The notes under the pieces are model-generated. The model was not told where the DNA came from. It was given only the letters and a program-made list of their open reading frames with translations, and made no database searches. Made by a program: the position numbers and the translations under genes. Source: an uncultured Aquitalea sp. (GTDB lineage: Bacteria > Pseudomonadota > Gammaproteobacteria > Burkholderiales > Chromobacteriaceae). From it: a stretch of 64,000 nucleotides of DNA. Shown piece after piece: positions 43,848 through 54,300 of the stretch (its first letter is position 1; every line of letters starts with the position of its first letter). The stretch is from NCBI RefSeq assembly GCF_945957525.1, contig NZ_CAMFLA010000015.1, positions 42,470 through 106,469 on the forward strand, in the 5' to 3' direction.

Positions 43848-44255
43848 ATGGAACGAAGAACCCGACAACATCAGGCCATTTTTGATGTGATGACTACCGC
43901 CGAGCGCCCATTACTGGCGCAGGAAATTCTGGCGCTGGCCTCAGAGGCTGTACCGCAGTTGTCCATTGCCACCGTGTACCGAAACCTCAAGGCCTTGCAA
44001 GACGAGGGCACCATCAAGCCGGTGGTGCTGCCAGGCCAGAACCCGCGCTATGAGCTGGCCAGCTATGGGCACCATCATCACTTTCAGTGTCGCCGGTGTG
44101 GGCGGGTATTTGATTTCAAGGCCTGCCCGGGCAATCTGGAACACCTAGCGCCAACAGGATTCACGGTCGAAGAACACGAGATCATCTTGTACGGGCAGTG
44201 CCGCGATTGCGTTGTTACTAAGGCAGATCACAGCAGGCCACTAGCAGGCTGTTGA
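43848..44255 (+). CDS. zur: Fur-family regulator, probable Zur
   Basis: 135 residues with a winged helix (SIATVYRNLKALQDEG near 40-55). The regulatory metal region has HHHHFQCRRCGRVF and a closing CRDC pair, giving the structural zinc Cys4. The identification as Zur comes from the divergent COG0523-folE2-thrS2 operon and the twin palindromes. The last residues LAGC and the stop codon lie inside the terminal repeat of an IS5-type element that begins at 44241, so the original end of the gene was replaced. Confidence 0.85.
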   Translation: MERRTRQHQAIFDVMTTAERPLLAQEILALASEAVPQLSIATVYRNLKALQDEGTIKPVVLPGQNPRYELASYGHHHHFQCRRCGRVFDFKACPGNLEHLAPTGFTVEEHEIILYGQCRDCVVTKADHSRPLAGC

Positions 44256-44632
44256 AATACTGTCGTCTCCCGCACCGATCAGCGACGATGCAGACAAACA
44301 CTCATGACGGAAGGTTGCACCATGCGTGGAGCGGACGGTTATAACGAAGCGTTGTTCACCACCATTCGGCTTGAGGAATTCGTTCCGGCCAACCAGCCTC
44401 TGCGTCCCATCCGCGCCTGGTTCAACGAAGCCCTCACCAACATGAATGCCCGCTTCTCGGCTATGTACGAGGCCGATGTCAAAGGCGGACGGCCAAGTAT
44501 GCGCCTGAAAAACTGATGCGTGCCATGCTGCTCCAAGTGCGTACAGCATCCGTGGCGAGCGGCAGCTGGCCGAGTAGATTTCCTACAACCCGCCGTTCCG
44601 TTGGTTCGTCGGTCTCGACATCGAAGATCCCA
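44241..44632 (+). mobile_element. IS5-family fragment, copy 1 (left end)
   Basis: Begins with CTAGCAGGCTGTTGAAATAC and contains a transposase start at 44304-44322 (MRGADGYNEALFTTIRLEEF in part). A small deletion near 44500 shifts frame, and homology is lost after about 44632 (FRWFVG-like, then IEDP). No right end is visible. It is in direct orientation to copy 2 at 45760. Confidence 0.82.
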
Positions 44633-44715
44633 TGCAAGGCAGGAAGGCCTACAGGAGCCGGGTCAGTCCAGCTACTCAATACAGGGGGGATGTCGGCCTC
44701 GTAATAGGCGTAAAA

Positions 44716-44736
44716 AACCCGCCGTTGGGGCGGGTT
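44716..44736 (-). terminator. Terminator after the solute-binding-protein gene
   Basis: Stem AACCCGCC/GGCGGGTT with a 5-nt loop and six T residues on the minus strand, about 50 nt past the stop at 44785. Confidence 0.82.
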
Positions 44737-44784
44737 GGTGAACTGCCTATTGGCATTGTTGCCAATAGGGGGCGTCTGCATTAT

Positions 44785-45561
44785 TCACTGCTTTATGAAG
44801 ACATCCACTCTCGAATCATTGTCTAATTGCTTGCTGCCAACAATTGCTTGGTATGTTCCATTTGCTTTAATTGCGGCCAAGCCTTGATTAAATTTAGAAA
44901 GCAAATTAAGGGAGTCTGGATACTTCCAAGAGACAATCAAATGCAGGGTTCCTATCCGAATGGGGGCATCAAGCATGGCAAATTGTTTTTCTCGACCTGG
45001 AAAGAGTTGATGGATGATGTGCCATCCATTTATCTCATCAGCGGGGACAAAATCCACACGCCCATTAGCAAGCTTCTTGAAGGCATCCTGCTCGTTGGGG
45101 GAGAGGTCAGTTTTAAGTGACTCTTCGGATAGCTTTGTAACGTACCAATATCCAAGGGTACCTCCAATGGTGAACTCTCTCAGTTCAGGGAAGGTTTTAA
45201 AATTTGGCTTCGACTTGAATTTTGATTTCAGATAAAAAAAGCGTGATTTGGTTTGCATTAATGAGTCAGAGTAAAGAAATTCACTCGCTCTTTCATGATC
45301 CCATGCATAAGGGTACGCTGCGAAGTCTTGACCTGATCGCACCCTTGACTCAGCTCGCAACCATGGGTAGTAGGCAATGCTAGCTTTTATTCCTGCCTCA
45401 ATACAGGCTGCTTGAACTATTCTATTTACAGTGCCGCCATCTGAAATATCTCGGGATACATAAGGCGGGAATTCCCCTGTAGCAAAAGATATACTCGCAG
45501 CCGAAAAAGCAATACTGCTTATTGCAATGAGAAGTAATGATGTTATGGTTTTAATCAACAT
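44785..45561 (-). CDS. Periplasmic solute-binding protein, SBP_bac_3 type
   Basis: 258 residues with a cleavable signal (SLLLIAISSIAFSAA) followed by a type II periplasmic-binding fold: GEFPPYVS at the start, then PWLRAESRVRSG and LANGRVDFVPADEI. Proteins of this style bind amino acids or act as sensor-like orphans; no permease or ATPase is adjacent. The gene is clearly more AT-rich than its surroundings and lies between two direct IS5-type fragments, suggesting transfer as cargo. Ligand unknown. Confidence 0.8.
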   Translation of the reverse strand: MLIKTITSLLLIAISSIAFSAASISFATGEFPPYVSRDISDGGTVNRIVQAACIEAGIKASIAYYPWLRAESRVRSGQDFAAYPYAWDHERASEFLYSDSLMQTKSRFFYLKSKFKSKPNFKTFPELREFTIGGTLGYWYVTKLSEESLKTDLSPNEQDAFKKLANGRVDFVPADEINGWHIIHQLFPGREKQFAMLDAPIRIGTLHLIVSWKYPDSLNLLSKFNQGLAAIKANGTYQAIVGSKQLDNDSRVDVFIKQ

Positions 45562-45759
45562 TGACCTCGCTAGTCAGGATTGATGCAGGTTGCTTGTCTT
45601 TGGATAGTATAGTGTTTTCTGTGGAAGTATCTTTTGAATTTAACTTTAAAACAGGTTTAATTTACACTTGAAGCCGATGTGAGTGCTGTGATCTGTCGAA
45701 ATTGGATGCTGCATTTGAGTTTGAGAATCAGTTCCATATCAAAGAGCCCGCAGGTCTAG

Positions 45760-46255
45760 CTAGCAGGCTGTTGAAATACTGGCATCTCGTGCACCAATCA
45801 GCGATCGATGCAGACAAACACTCATGACGGAAGGTTGCTCCATGCGTGGAGCGGACGGTTATAACGAAGCGTTGTTCACCACCATTCGGCTTGAGGAATT
45901 CGTTCCGGCCAACCAGCCTCTGCGTCCCATCCGCGCCTGGTTCAACGAAGCCCTCACCAACATGAATGCCCGCTTCTCGGCTATGTACGAGGCCGATGTC
46001 AAAGGCGGACGACCAAGTATCACGCCTGAGAAACTGATGCCGGCCATGCTGCTCCAAGTGCGTACAGCATCCGCGGCGAGCGGCAGCTGGTCGAGCAGAT
46101 TTCCTACAACCTGCCGTTCCGCTGGTTCATCAGCCTAGCCAATGAAGACTCCGTCTGGAACCACTCCGTATTCAGCAAGAATCGTGACTGACTGCGTCAT
46201 ACGCAAGCAGATGTAGGAATGCACCCGGCTGATGGTCTTTTCAACAGCCTGCTAG
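45760..46255 (+). mobile_element. IS5-family deletion derivative, copy 2, both ends present
   Basis: 496 bp bounded by CTAGCAGGCTGTTGAAA on the left and its inverted form TTTCAACAGCCTGCTAG on the right. Inside are the transposase start (from about 45824) with a one-base frameshift after LLQV, then ISYNLPFRWFISLANEDSVW and a stop, and then directly the right end. The catalytic core is deleted, so movement would need a transposase supplied elsewhere. Its first 250 bp are nearly identical to copy 1. Confidence 0.85.
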
Positions 46256-46387
46256 TGGGCAAGTTCGCAGCGTGGTATACGCTCGCGGCGTGTCAGTTTC
46301 TGCCGGTGATTACTGGCACTGCCTATTTCCGCGGTGCCGGAGCGGAATTTCCAGCGGGTACCGGCAGCCTTGAGGTAGGCTGTCCGC

Positions 46388-47308
46388 ATGAGAAAACTTC
46401 CACCGCTTGGGGCGCTCCGGGCTTTCGAGGCCGCTGCCCGTCATGGTCATTTCGGCAAAGCAGCTGCCGAACTGTGTGTCACCAACAGTGCGATCAGCCA
46501 TCAGGTGCGCTCGCTTGAGCAGGTGCTGGCGTGCGCGCTGTTCGAGAGGCGGGGACGACAGCAATACCTGACGGATGCCGGTTTGCGTCTACTGCAGGAG
46601 GTTCAGCACGCTCTAGACATGATTGCCGAGGCTTGCGGCAATGCCGCTAGGCCCGGCATGAACGGTACGCTCAGAATCTCGGTGCCTGCGGAGTTGGCTC
46701 ACCGTCTTTTTACCCGAGTGACGGCCGAATTTGCTCAGCGCCATCCGGGCTTGCACTTGCATCTGCTGGTGCATGATAGCGATTCGGATGTAGTCAACCT
46801 TGCCGCCGACATCACCATCCTGTATGCCATAGGCCATGCCGACTGGGCACGTTACTGGGCGCAGCCCTTTCAGGCCATTGAGTTTTTCCCGGTGTGTCAT
46901 CCCTCTTTACTGGAAGGCGAGCAGGGCTTGCGCAGCCCGTCCGACCTCGCCCACTGCTGCCTGTTGCACGATGATGCAGACGGCAAGACGTGGGCAACCT
47001 GGCTGGGCACGTTTGCCGCAGATTTGCCGATGCCGCAACGGCATATACATTTTGCCCACTCAGGGCTGGCGCTCGAGGCTGCATTGCAGAAGCACGGGAT
47101 CTGCCTAGCCGATGCGCTGACTGCTGGCGAAGAATTAAAAAGCGGGCGCCTAATCAGACCTTTCCCGGGGGCGGTGCCTTCTCCTGGCAACTACTATTTG
47201 CTAGCCGAACGCCGCAAGCGCGAAGATCCCCGCCTGGCAGCCTTCGTGGCCTTTTGCCGCTCCGCTGGTTTTATGTGTGAAATGAATTCATCCAAAGTGG
47301 AGAATTGA
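46388..47308 (+). CDS. LysR-family regulator (GcvA-like) of the agmatine locus
   Basis: 306 residues. The N-terminal helix-turn-helix is ALRAFEAAARHGHFGKAAAE, followed by SAISHQVRSLE. The effector domain has the GcvA-type opening LRISVPAELAHRLFTRVTAEF in part. It is encoded 88 nt upstream of agmatine deiminase in the same direction, so control of the aguA-potF genes is likely. Effector unknown. Confidence 0.9.
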   Translation: MRKLPPLGALRAFEAAARHGHFGKAAAELCVTNSAISHQVRSLEQVLACALFERRGRQQYLTDAGLRLLQEVQHALDMIAEACGNAARPGMNGTLRISVPAELAHRLFTRVTAEFAQRHPGLHLHLLVHDSDSDVVNLAADITILYAIGHADWARYWAQPFQAIEFFPVCHPSLLEGEQGLRSPSDLAHCCLLHDDADGKTWATWLGTFAADLPMPQRHIHFAHSGLALEAALQKHGICLADALTAGEELKSGRLIRPFPGAVPSPGNYYLLAERRKREDPRLAAFVAFCRSAGFMCEMNSSKVEN

Positions 47309-47396
47309 TCAATAGTCGAGTAGAAAAATTCACCATAGCCTGTAGCCATGCAAGCCGAACCCTGTCGGCAACGCTGTCCTCACCTGGAGCATACGC

Positions 47397-48509
47397 ATGG
47401 CACGCACTATCACTTCTATTCCCTTGCAAGACGGTTTTCGCTGCCCCGGCGAATTTGAAACTAAGGCGGGCTGCTGGCTTGGCTGGCCCGAGCGCACCGA
47501 TGTCTGGCGCAATGGCGGCAAGCCGGCCCAGAAAGTGTGGGTGGCCATCGCCAGCGCCATTGCGCGCAGCGAGCCGGTGACCGTCTGCGCCTCCGCCGGG
47601 CAGTACGCGAATGCGCGCGCCATGTTGCCGTCGCAGGTACGGGTGTTGGAAATGACTGTCAATGATGCCTGGTTCCGCGATACTGGCCCGGCTTGGCTGC
47701 TGAACGAGCAGGGAGAAGTGCGAGGGGTGGATTTCCAGTTCAATGCCTATGGAGGTCTGGATAGCGGCATTTACTTTCCTTGGGACCGGGATGAGCAGAT
47801 CGCGCACAAGATTCTGGAGGTGGAAAATACTGATCGTTACTGTGCCCCCATCATTGCAGAAATGGGCGGGATCCAGTGCGATGGCGAGGGGACTGTCATC
47901 ACCACCGAACAGTGCCTGCTCAACACAAATCGCAATGCTCATCTGGGCAAGGAAGCGGTTACGCAGCACCTACTCGACTACCTTGGGGCCAGCAAGGTCA
48001 TCTGGCTGCCACGCGGATGTAAATTTGATGAAACCGACGGGCATATCGATGATCTGGCTTGTTTTGTCCGACCTGGCGAGGTGGTACTGCAGTGGACGGA
48101 TGACCCGGAGGATCCCCAGCATGAAATTTACCAGGAAGCCTACGACATTCTATCCAGTACCACTGATGCCCGGGGGCGCCGTCTGAAGATCCACAAGATG
48201 CAGGCCCCTGCCGCCCTGATCTGGACCGAAGCGGAGGCCGCCGGGCTGGATCATGGGGATGCCGCCCTATCGCGGGTGGCTGGCACGCGTATCTGTGCGT
48301 CCTATATCAACTACTACGTAGGTAATAACGTGGTGGTGGTGCCCGAGTTCGGCGATCCCAACGACCTCCCCGCCCAGCAATTGCTGGCCGACCTGTTCCC
48401 ACAGCATCAAATCATCGGCATCCCCAACACCCGTGAAATCCTGTTGGGCGGCGGCAATATCGCTTGCATCACCTCCCCGCAGTACGCCGGATCTAGACGG
48501 CAGCCCTGA
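47397..48509 (+). CDS. aguA: Agmatine deiminase
   Basis: 370 residues of the guanidino-modifying superfamily. The N-terminal half has WLGWPERTDVWR and NDAWFRDTGP. The catalytic histidine is in DETDGHIDDLACF and the nucleophilic cysteine in LLGGGNIACIT near the end. The enzyme converts agmatine to N-carbamoylputrescine. The partner AguB is not adjacent. It is followed by a polyamine-binding-protein gene. Confidence 0.94.
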   Translation: MARTITSIPLQDGFRCPGEFETKAGCWLGWPERTDVWRNGGKPAQKVWVAIASAIARSEPVTVCASAGQYANARAMLPSQVRVLEMTVNDAWFRDTGPAWLLNEQGEVRGVDFQFNAYGGLDSGIYFPWDRDEQIAHKILEVENTDRYCAPIIAEMGGIQCDGEGTVITTEQCLLNTNRNAHLGKEAVTQHLLDYLGASKVIWLPRGCKFDETDGHIDDLACFVRPGEVVLQWTDDPEDPQHEIYQEAYDILSSTTDARGRRLKIHKMQAPAALIWTEAEAAGLDHGDAALSRVAGTRICASYINYYVGNNVVVVPEFGDPNDLPAQQLLADLFPQHQIIGIPNTREILLGGGNIACITSPQYAGSRRQP

Positions 48510-48596
48510 ACCGCCAGGTCATTAACCGTAATACAAGCCGCTGCCCGCTCTTGCGCCAGGGGGCGCGGAACCTGCTTTGCCTTTGGGAGAGTCGAC

Positions 48597-49688
48597 ATGA
48601 ATGCAACTATCCGCGCCGGCTGGCTGGCGGGCCTGCTGAGCTTGGCCGCGCCTTATACCTCCGGCCAGTCGCTTAATATTTACAACTGGTCAGATTACAT
48701 CGGCGACAAGACGGTAGCCCGGTTTCAGCAAGAGACCGGCATTACCGTGAAGTATGACGTTTACGATAGCAACGATACCCTGCAGGCCAAGTTGCTGGCA
48801 GGCAGGACGGGATACGACATCGTGGTGCCTTCGGCCAACTTCATGGCCAGACAGATTCAGGCCGGCATTTATCAGCCGCTGGACAAGGCAAAGCTGCCCA
48901 ACCTGGTGAATCTGGACAAAAACATCATGCGCCTAGTGGCGGACGCCGATCCCGGACAGAAATACAGCGTGCCCTGGGCTTGGATCACCATCGGCCTGGG
49001 TGTCAACGTCGAGCGAACGCGAAGCGCGCTAGGCACCGAGTCTCGCATAGACAGCTGGGATCTGCTATTCAATCCGGCCAGCCTATCCAAGTTGAAAAGC
49101 TGCGGGGTATCGATACTAGACGAACCGACCGATGTACTCCCCGCGGTTCTGCACTATCTGCATAAAGACCCAAACAGCACCAGTCCAGCGGATTACCAAG
49201 AAGCTTTTCGGGTCTTGAAGAAAATCCGTCCCTATATCACCCAGTTCAATTCATCCGGTTATATCAATGATCTGGCCAACGGTGATGTGTGCGTGGCCAT
49301 GGGCTATTCCGGCGACGTCAACATCGCTCGGCACCGGGCCATGGAGGCGCGCCGACCCTACCGCATAGACTACATCATCCCGGCCAGCGGGGCCCCGGCC
49401 GGCTTCGACATGATGGTGGTGCCCAAGGATGCCCCCAATCCGGCTGCTGCCATGGCCTGGATCAACTTCATTCTGCGGCCGCAGATTAATTCGGAAATCA
49501 CCAACAAGGTGTACTACCCTACGGCCAATCTGGCGGCTAGGCAGTTTGTCAAACCAGAGCTGGCCAACAACCCGGCCATCTACCCACCGGACTCGGTGAT
49601 AAAAACGCTGTTCCTGCTCAAGCCCTTGCCCTCCGACATTCTGCGGCTTGAGCACCGACTATGGAGTGAATTGAAAACCGGACGTTAG
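48597..49688 (+). CDS. PotF/SpuD-type polyamine-binding protein
   Basis: 363 residues with a signal peptide (AGWLAGLLSLAAPYTSG), then LNIYNWSDYIGD, the characteristic start of mature PotD/PotF proteins. It also has YDIVVPSANFMARQI, and aromatic/acidic ligand positions in SVPWAWITIGLG. It binds putrescine, spermidine or agmatine in the periplasm. No permease or ATPase genes follow, so it must use a transporter encoded elsewhere or act as a sensor. Confidence 0.9.
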   Translation: MNATIRAGWLAGLLSLAAPYTSGQSLNIYNWSDYIGDKTVARFQQETGITVKYDVYDSNDTLQAKLLAGRTGYDIVVPSANFMARQIQAGIYQPLDKAKLPNLVNLDKNIMRLVADADPGQKYSVPWAWITIGLGVNVERTRSALGTESRIDSWDLLFNPASLSKLKSCGVSILDEPTDVLPAVLHYLHKDPNSTSPADYQEAFRVLKKIRPYITQFNSSGYINDLANGDVCVAMGYSGDVNIARHRAMEARRPYRIDYIIPASGAPAGFDMMVVPKDAPNPAAAMAWINFILRPQINSEITNKVYYPTANLAARQFVKPELANNPAIYPPDSVIKTLFLLKPLPSDILRLEHRLWSELKTGR

Positions 49689-49689
49689 A

Positions 49690-49936
49690 CTGGCCGGCGC
49701 TCATGATAACTACGACCTCTGCGATGAGCCGGTGGCAGACCTCGGCAAACGACGGCCTGTCAACCATCCCACTCTGGGGCCGGCCCAGCCGGGCTCACCA
49801 GCCAGCCACCGAATTCCAGCCCATCGATGGCGAGGATGTCCTCCGCGCTCAGGCGTAACTGACCAGCGGGCTAGTCATGTCCGATCAGGTGAAAGCTGTT
49901 CTTGCCGATATCTAGGCAGAGGGTGACGGTTGCCAT
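49690..49936 (-). mobile_element. IS110-family transposase remnant
   Basis: From an ATG at 49936 the frame reads MATVTLCLDIGKNSFHLIGH, the start of IS110/IS1111 transposases with the DEDD aspartate, then meets a stop. Short patches of related sequence continue to about 49690 in broken frames. The IS110 tail domain is absent. It lies directly behind the PotF-like gene; the rest of this 348-nt gap holds only the terminator. Confidence 0.6.
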
Positions 49937-49954
49937 AATGTACCCGTTAAGATG

Positions 49955-49992
49955 AAAAAACAGCCCAGTAGATTTGGCCTGCTGGGCTGTTT
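49955..49992 (-). terminator. Terminator after the DUF2339-DUF3999 operon
   Basis: Stem AAACAGCCCAG/CTGGGCTGTTT with a 13-nt loop. On the minus strand it is followed by six T residues. It is 45 nt past the DUF3999 stop. Confidence 0.85.
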
Positions 49993-50036
49993 AGGTCAGC
50001 CTGGCCAGCCCCGGCTCCTGTAGACAATCCACCCGC

Positions 50037-51380
50037 CTATCTTTTGCCATCAGGAGCACCGCTCCGGACAAGTCGCCATGCCATCATCCCCAGTGCTGCG
50101 ACTGCTGCGATCAAGGACGCCCACAGCACGGTGCGGCGAGTCGCATCGGAGGGAACATCTGTTTGCTTATCCGCCCCCGTAGACAACAAGGCACCCAAGC
50201 TGGCATCGCGAATCTCCGGATGCTCGCCCACTAGCAAGGCATCCTTGCTCAAGGCGGTAGACGTCAGAGCTGCATTACCAACTCCCAGCGTAAAAGGCGG
50301 AGACCCTCGCGCGACAAAGGTCAGCACCGCTGGCCGCCAACCCAGCGACAACTGTGGCATCCCTCCGCCAATCCCGCCATTGCTCATATCTACCAGCATC
50401 CGCCAGTAGCGCTGGGACACGGTGTCAAACCTCAAAGATGAAGACACCCGTTCCCCATTATTGCCTTGCAGCCGAAACACGGTTCCACTCGCCACATCAT
50501 GCCATGGCGACTTGGCATCGCCGCGGCTCTGAATTGTCACGCTCGCAATAGTATTGCTCTGCGGCAAGCTGATTCGAAGACTCTCTACCGGGTATGCGCC
50601 ATCGCTTTCAAATAAATACTCGCCAGAAGAAGCGCCAGCCCTGACCTGTGCCGCCTCTTGCCAAAGCAAGGCCTTGATAGCCGCATCTGATGCAGACTCT
50701 TGAGTACTACTCTCTACCTCAACAGCCGCGATCCCAGGCATACCGTCCGGCCAACTCAATCTAAGATAGCGCTGCTTCACGCCATCAAGTGCAACCCGCT
50801 CCTGAGTTAGCTGCTTGCCGCCCGCAGACACCTTAAGCAAAGTGGCATCGGCAACCGCTTGCCATTCATTCAAATCATCACCGGCCTCAACATGAATACG
50901 ACCTTGATACCGCTCGTCTCGCAAGCGGATCCACAAGGCCACCGCCGCGCCGCCCTTACCCAGATCAACTAAAACAGCATCACTATCACGCTTCGTACCG
51001 GGGGTCGCAGCCACCTCGGCCCGCAAGGTGCCATCCGCACCAACCGAAACGCCCAGGCGCGTCTTGTCGCTAGCCGCCCCCTCAGACGGAACAAGGAACC
51101 AAGCAGCTGGCTTGAGCAAAGTTTGCCGAACAGGTACTGGCTTGGGCTGCTCCAATGAGAACGGTACCAACTCACCCGCCCCATTAAATACGCGCAAGTC
51201 ACCCAGATCGCTCCGTTTGCTTGCGGCATAGACCTGATGGGGCAAAGTCAGCCGAAAATACGCACCGCGACTGTTCAAATCCAGCGCATATCGCTGGGAA
51301 AATGAAATCAGTGGCACATCTCCCGCACAAGCCACGCCCATCACGATGCCTAGGCAGGCTGCAATTAACTTACGCATCAT
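50037..51380 (-). CDS. DUF3999 exported/anchored protein
   Basis: 447 residues with a signal peptide (LIAACLGIVMGVACAG) and a C-terminal membrane helix (LWASLIAAVAALGMMAWRLV). The periplasmic part begins FSQRYALDLNSRGAYFRL and includes beta-sandwich-like repeats such as RYWRMLVDMS. DUF3999 genes usually follow DUF2339 genes, as here with a 4-nt overlap, so the two probably form an envelope complex. Function unknown. Confidence 0.85.
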   Translation of the reverse strand: MMRKLIAACLGIVMGVACAGDVPLISFSQRYALDLNSRGAYFRLTLPHQVYAASKRSDLGDLRVFNGAGELVPFSLEQPKPVPVRQTLLKPAAWFLVPSEGAASDKTRLGVSVGADGTLRAEVAATPGTKRDSDAVLVDLGKGGAAVALWIRLRDERYQGRIHVEAGDDLNEWQAVADATLLKVSAGGKQLTQERVALDGVKQRYLRLSWPDGMPGIAAVEVESSTQESASDAAIKALLWQEAAQVRAGASSGEYLFESDGAYPVESLRISLPQSNTIASVTIQSRGDAKSPWHDVASGTVFRLQGNNGERVSSSLRFDTVSQRYWRMLVDMSNGGIGGGMPQLSLGWRPAVLTFVARGSPPFTLGVGNAALTSTALSKDALLVGEHPEIRDASLGALLSTGADKQTDVPSDATRRTVLWASLIAAVAALGMMAWRLVRSGAPDGKR

Positions 51381-54300
51381 TCGCCTCTCTCAACATGCTC
51401 GGCAGTCTTTGGAGGCAATGGTGAGAAATAACCCACCAACAAAAGTAGAACGCCGACGCCAATGAAGGAGACAATCCGCTCTACGCCCTGTACATGTGAC
51501 AGGTCGAACAAAAACAGTTTGAGTACAGTAATCGCAAGCAAGCCCCCCCCTACGAACCACAACAAACGCGCACCTCGTCGAGTAGCAAATATTTGCGTGG
51601 CCAACGCACACAAAGTCCAGAACACCGTCAATGCAGCCTGAACAAGCATTGAGTGGGACATGTCTTCCAGCGTATAGGGTATCCCCGTCCAGTGATGCAG
51701 CGTTCTCAGCATCATGGCGTTGAGCCAGAGGAAAGCAGTGGCTCCTGCAGCCGCCAGCAGCTGCATGCGGTATTGATCAAGCTGCTTGCCCAAGTGGCCC
51801 AAACGAGAGAACCAGAAAGCAATAAGGATGTAGATCGCCAGCAGGACCGCGTCCAGCGGATTTAGCAAGGGCACGCGCATCCAGTCGCCGCCGGGTTGAG
51901 TAACGTTCGCATAAAGCGACCATAACCACAGCACCAACATCAACGGCATGGAAGCCGCCACGCAAGTGTTCCTCAGCCGTTCGGCGCGCACTACCCACAT
52001 GGCCGCAAAGGCAAACCCACCCCAGCCAAGCATGAACACCTGTTGCCAACGAAAAGTACTCAGGACCGTTTCTGGCTCGTAAGGAGTGCCAAACCTGTGA
52101 TGCAAAGTGCGAAGCAACAAGGCGTTGAACCACAGGAAAATCGTGGCAAGCCCAAGATAATCCACGGCAACCGGCTGCTGAGCGATGCCAAGTTGACGTA
52201 GTCGGCGACCCCACGCAGCCACTGCAATGAAAGCCAACATCTGGGCGACATCCATAGGATTGAGCAGAGGAAGCCAGAACAAGGGTGTTGCGTCACCATC
52301 ACTCCCAGTGCTGGCGATACTCCAGCCCCACAGCAGCAACGCTAGTGGCACAGCACCCCATAGCTGGTACGACCGAGCATAAGCCTGTACCGGCCAACGC
52401 AACCGCGAGCCCAAGGTGGATACGGTCAGCAGGCAAAAGCCAAGGCCATATGCCCAGGCGCTCCAGCTCCAAGCCCCTTCCGGCACATATTCCCGCAGGC
52501 GCCAATATCCTTCAAAAGCCAGCAAGCCACAGAGCGTCCAGAAGCTCAGCACATGAAGAACAGCGTATCGCGGCTGTGAAGTAAATTTGTCGTCAAGGCT
52601 TCTACCGGACGGCAAGCGCCACAAAATGCCATAGATCGACGCCAAAGCCAGCGGCCACGCCACCATACCCAAGCCAGTCAGCGGCGCGCGATGCACCACA
52701 AATAAACCAAGCGTCAGCCAGGCTATAACTGGCGGTAGCGCTCGCGCCACCTTCTCCGGCAGTAACCAACCAAGCCCACATCGCGCAGCATGGGCCAACC
52801 ACGCGGTCAATACGGCGAAAAGCACCAGCGCCGGCAGTATGAACGAGGCTGTCTGAGCAGGCGCCAGTCCTGCTGCATGAATGACGACTTCGCGGATACC
52901 AGCAGCACTCCACCAGCACAGCCCCCAAATAGCCGCCACAGTGCCAAATCCCGGCAACCAGGTCAGCCACTCACGCGCATCGCTGCGCACCTGCAACCAC
53001 CAGCCAACAAACAAACCTGCCAACGCAATCATCAGCATTGCCAGGCAGGCACTATTCAGCACAGGTAATGCAGCTTCGCTGCCAGGCTCGGTCAAAGACA
53101 CCAAGAACGCCAATGCTGCCGCCAATTGCATCAACAGCCCAAACAGCAGAGGCAATAGCCGGCGCTGACGTACAGATAGCCACAGAATAGCCGCTCCCTC
53201 CAACGCCCAGGCCGCACTGGTTGTCTGTCCAGAAAAGGCAAACGGCACCGCCAACGTGGCAAAAATTACGCCCAGCGCCAAAGTCGAATCAAACAGCAAG
53301 CCCAAGCGTTGCCGCTGTCGCGCCAGACCAGCCGTCACCAACAAATAAAAGGCAGACAAGCCTACCGCGCTCCAAGCCAAGCCAAACGGCATGGACTTCA
53401 CCAGCGCGCCTTGCAACAGCGTCGCCACAATCGGTGTACCAAACACCAATGAGCCGTCTACATAGTGCTTGAGCGCCAACTCGCGCCGTATGGCATACAG
53501 GAGCGCAATACCGACATACATGAGGAAAAACAGCACAAGGAACGGTTCAGTGCTGGCAAACAACTCGGGCCGATAAGCCGTCGCCCCCCACGCTGCGCCA
53601 ATCACAAAGGTAAAAACAAAGCCCAACAAATTGAGCGATCGCCAGGCTTTGAACCAGGCAATGGAAAGGATGCCGGCATTGAGCAATGCGTAATAACTGA
53701 AAAGCGCAACATGGCTCCCCCCGCCGCTGGCCACCAGCACAGGCGCAAGAAAACCACCGGCGCTGCCCATGAAAGCTAGCGGCGCGGCATCCTGCCGAAT
53801 CGCAAGGAAAGCACTCAACGCGCATATCACCACCAGCAAAGGCAAGGCCGCGCTGGCGGGAATCAATGCGTACAGTTTTACGGCTGAGAACACAGTGAGG
53901 TACAAGACCCCTACTCCACCACCCTGTAGCACCAGACCATATGCAGCGCGGTGGGCACGCAAACGCCAACCGATGGCCAGCAAGGCCATTGCACCAACAG
54001 CCGTGCCCGCCAAACGGAACTCAATGGGTAGCAAGCTGTTGTCCGCAGCATACTTGAGCAGGAAAGCTACGCCGAAAAAGAGCACGATAATGCCAATACG
54101 CACCACAGTATTGCCACCCAGCAACCAATCGCGCCCCGCCTTGAAAGCACGTTCAATAAACCCGGGAACCTCAACCACTGGGGAAGGCTGGCTTGACGGC
54201 TCTGTGCTTGCTACTGCGACAACTGATTCTGCTCCAGCATACGCAAAGTCAGGCAAAGGTTTCGATTCGACCTCTATCGGGGCTTCATGGAATACGGCAT

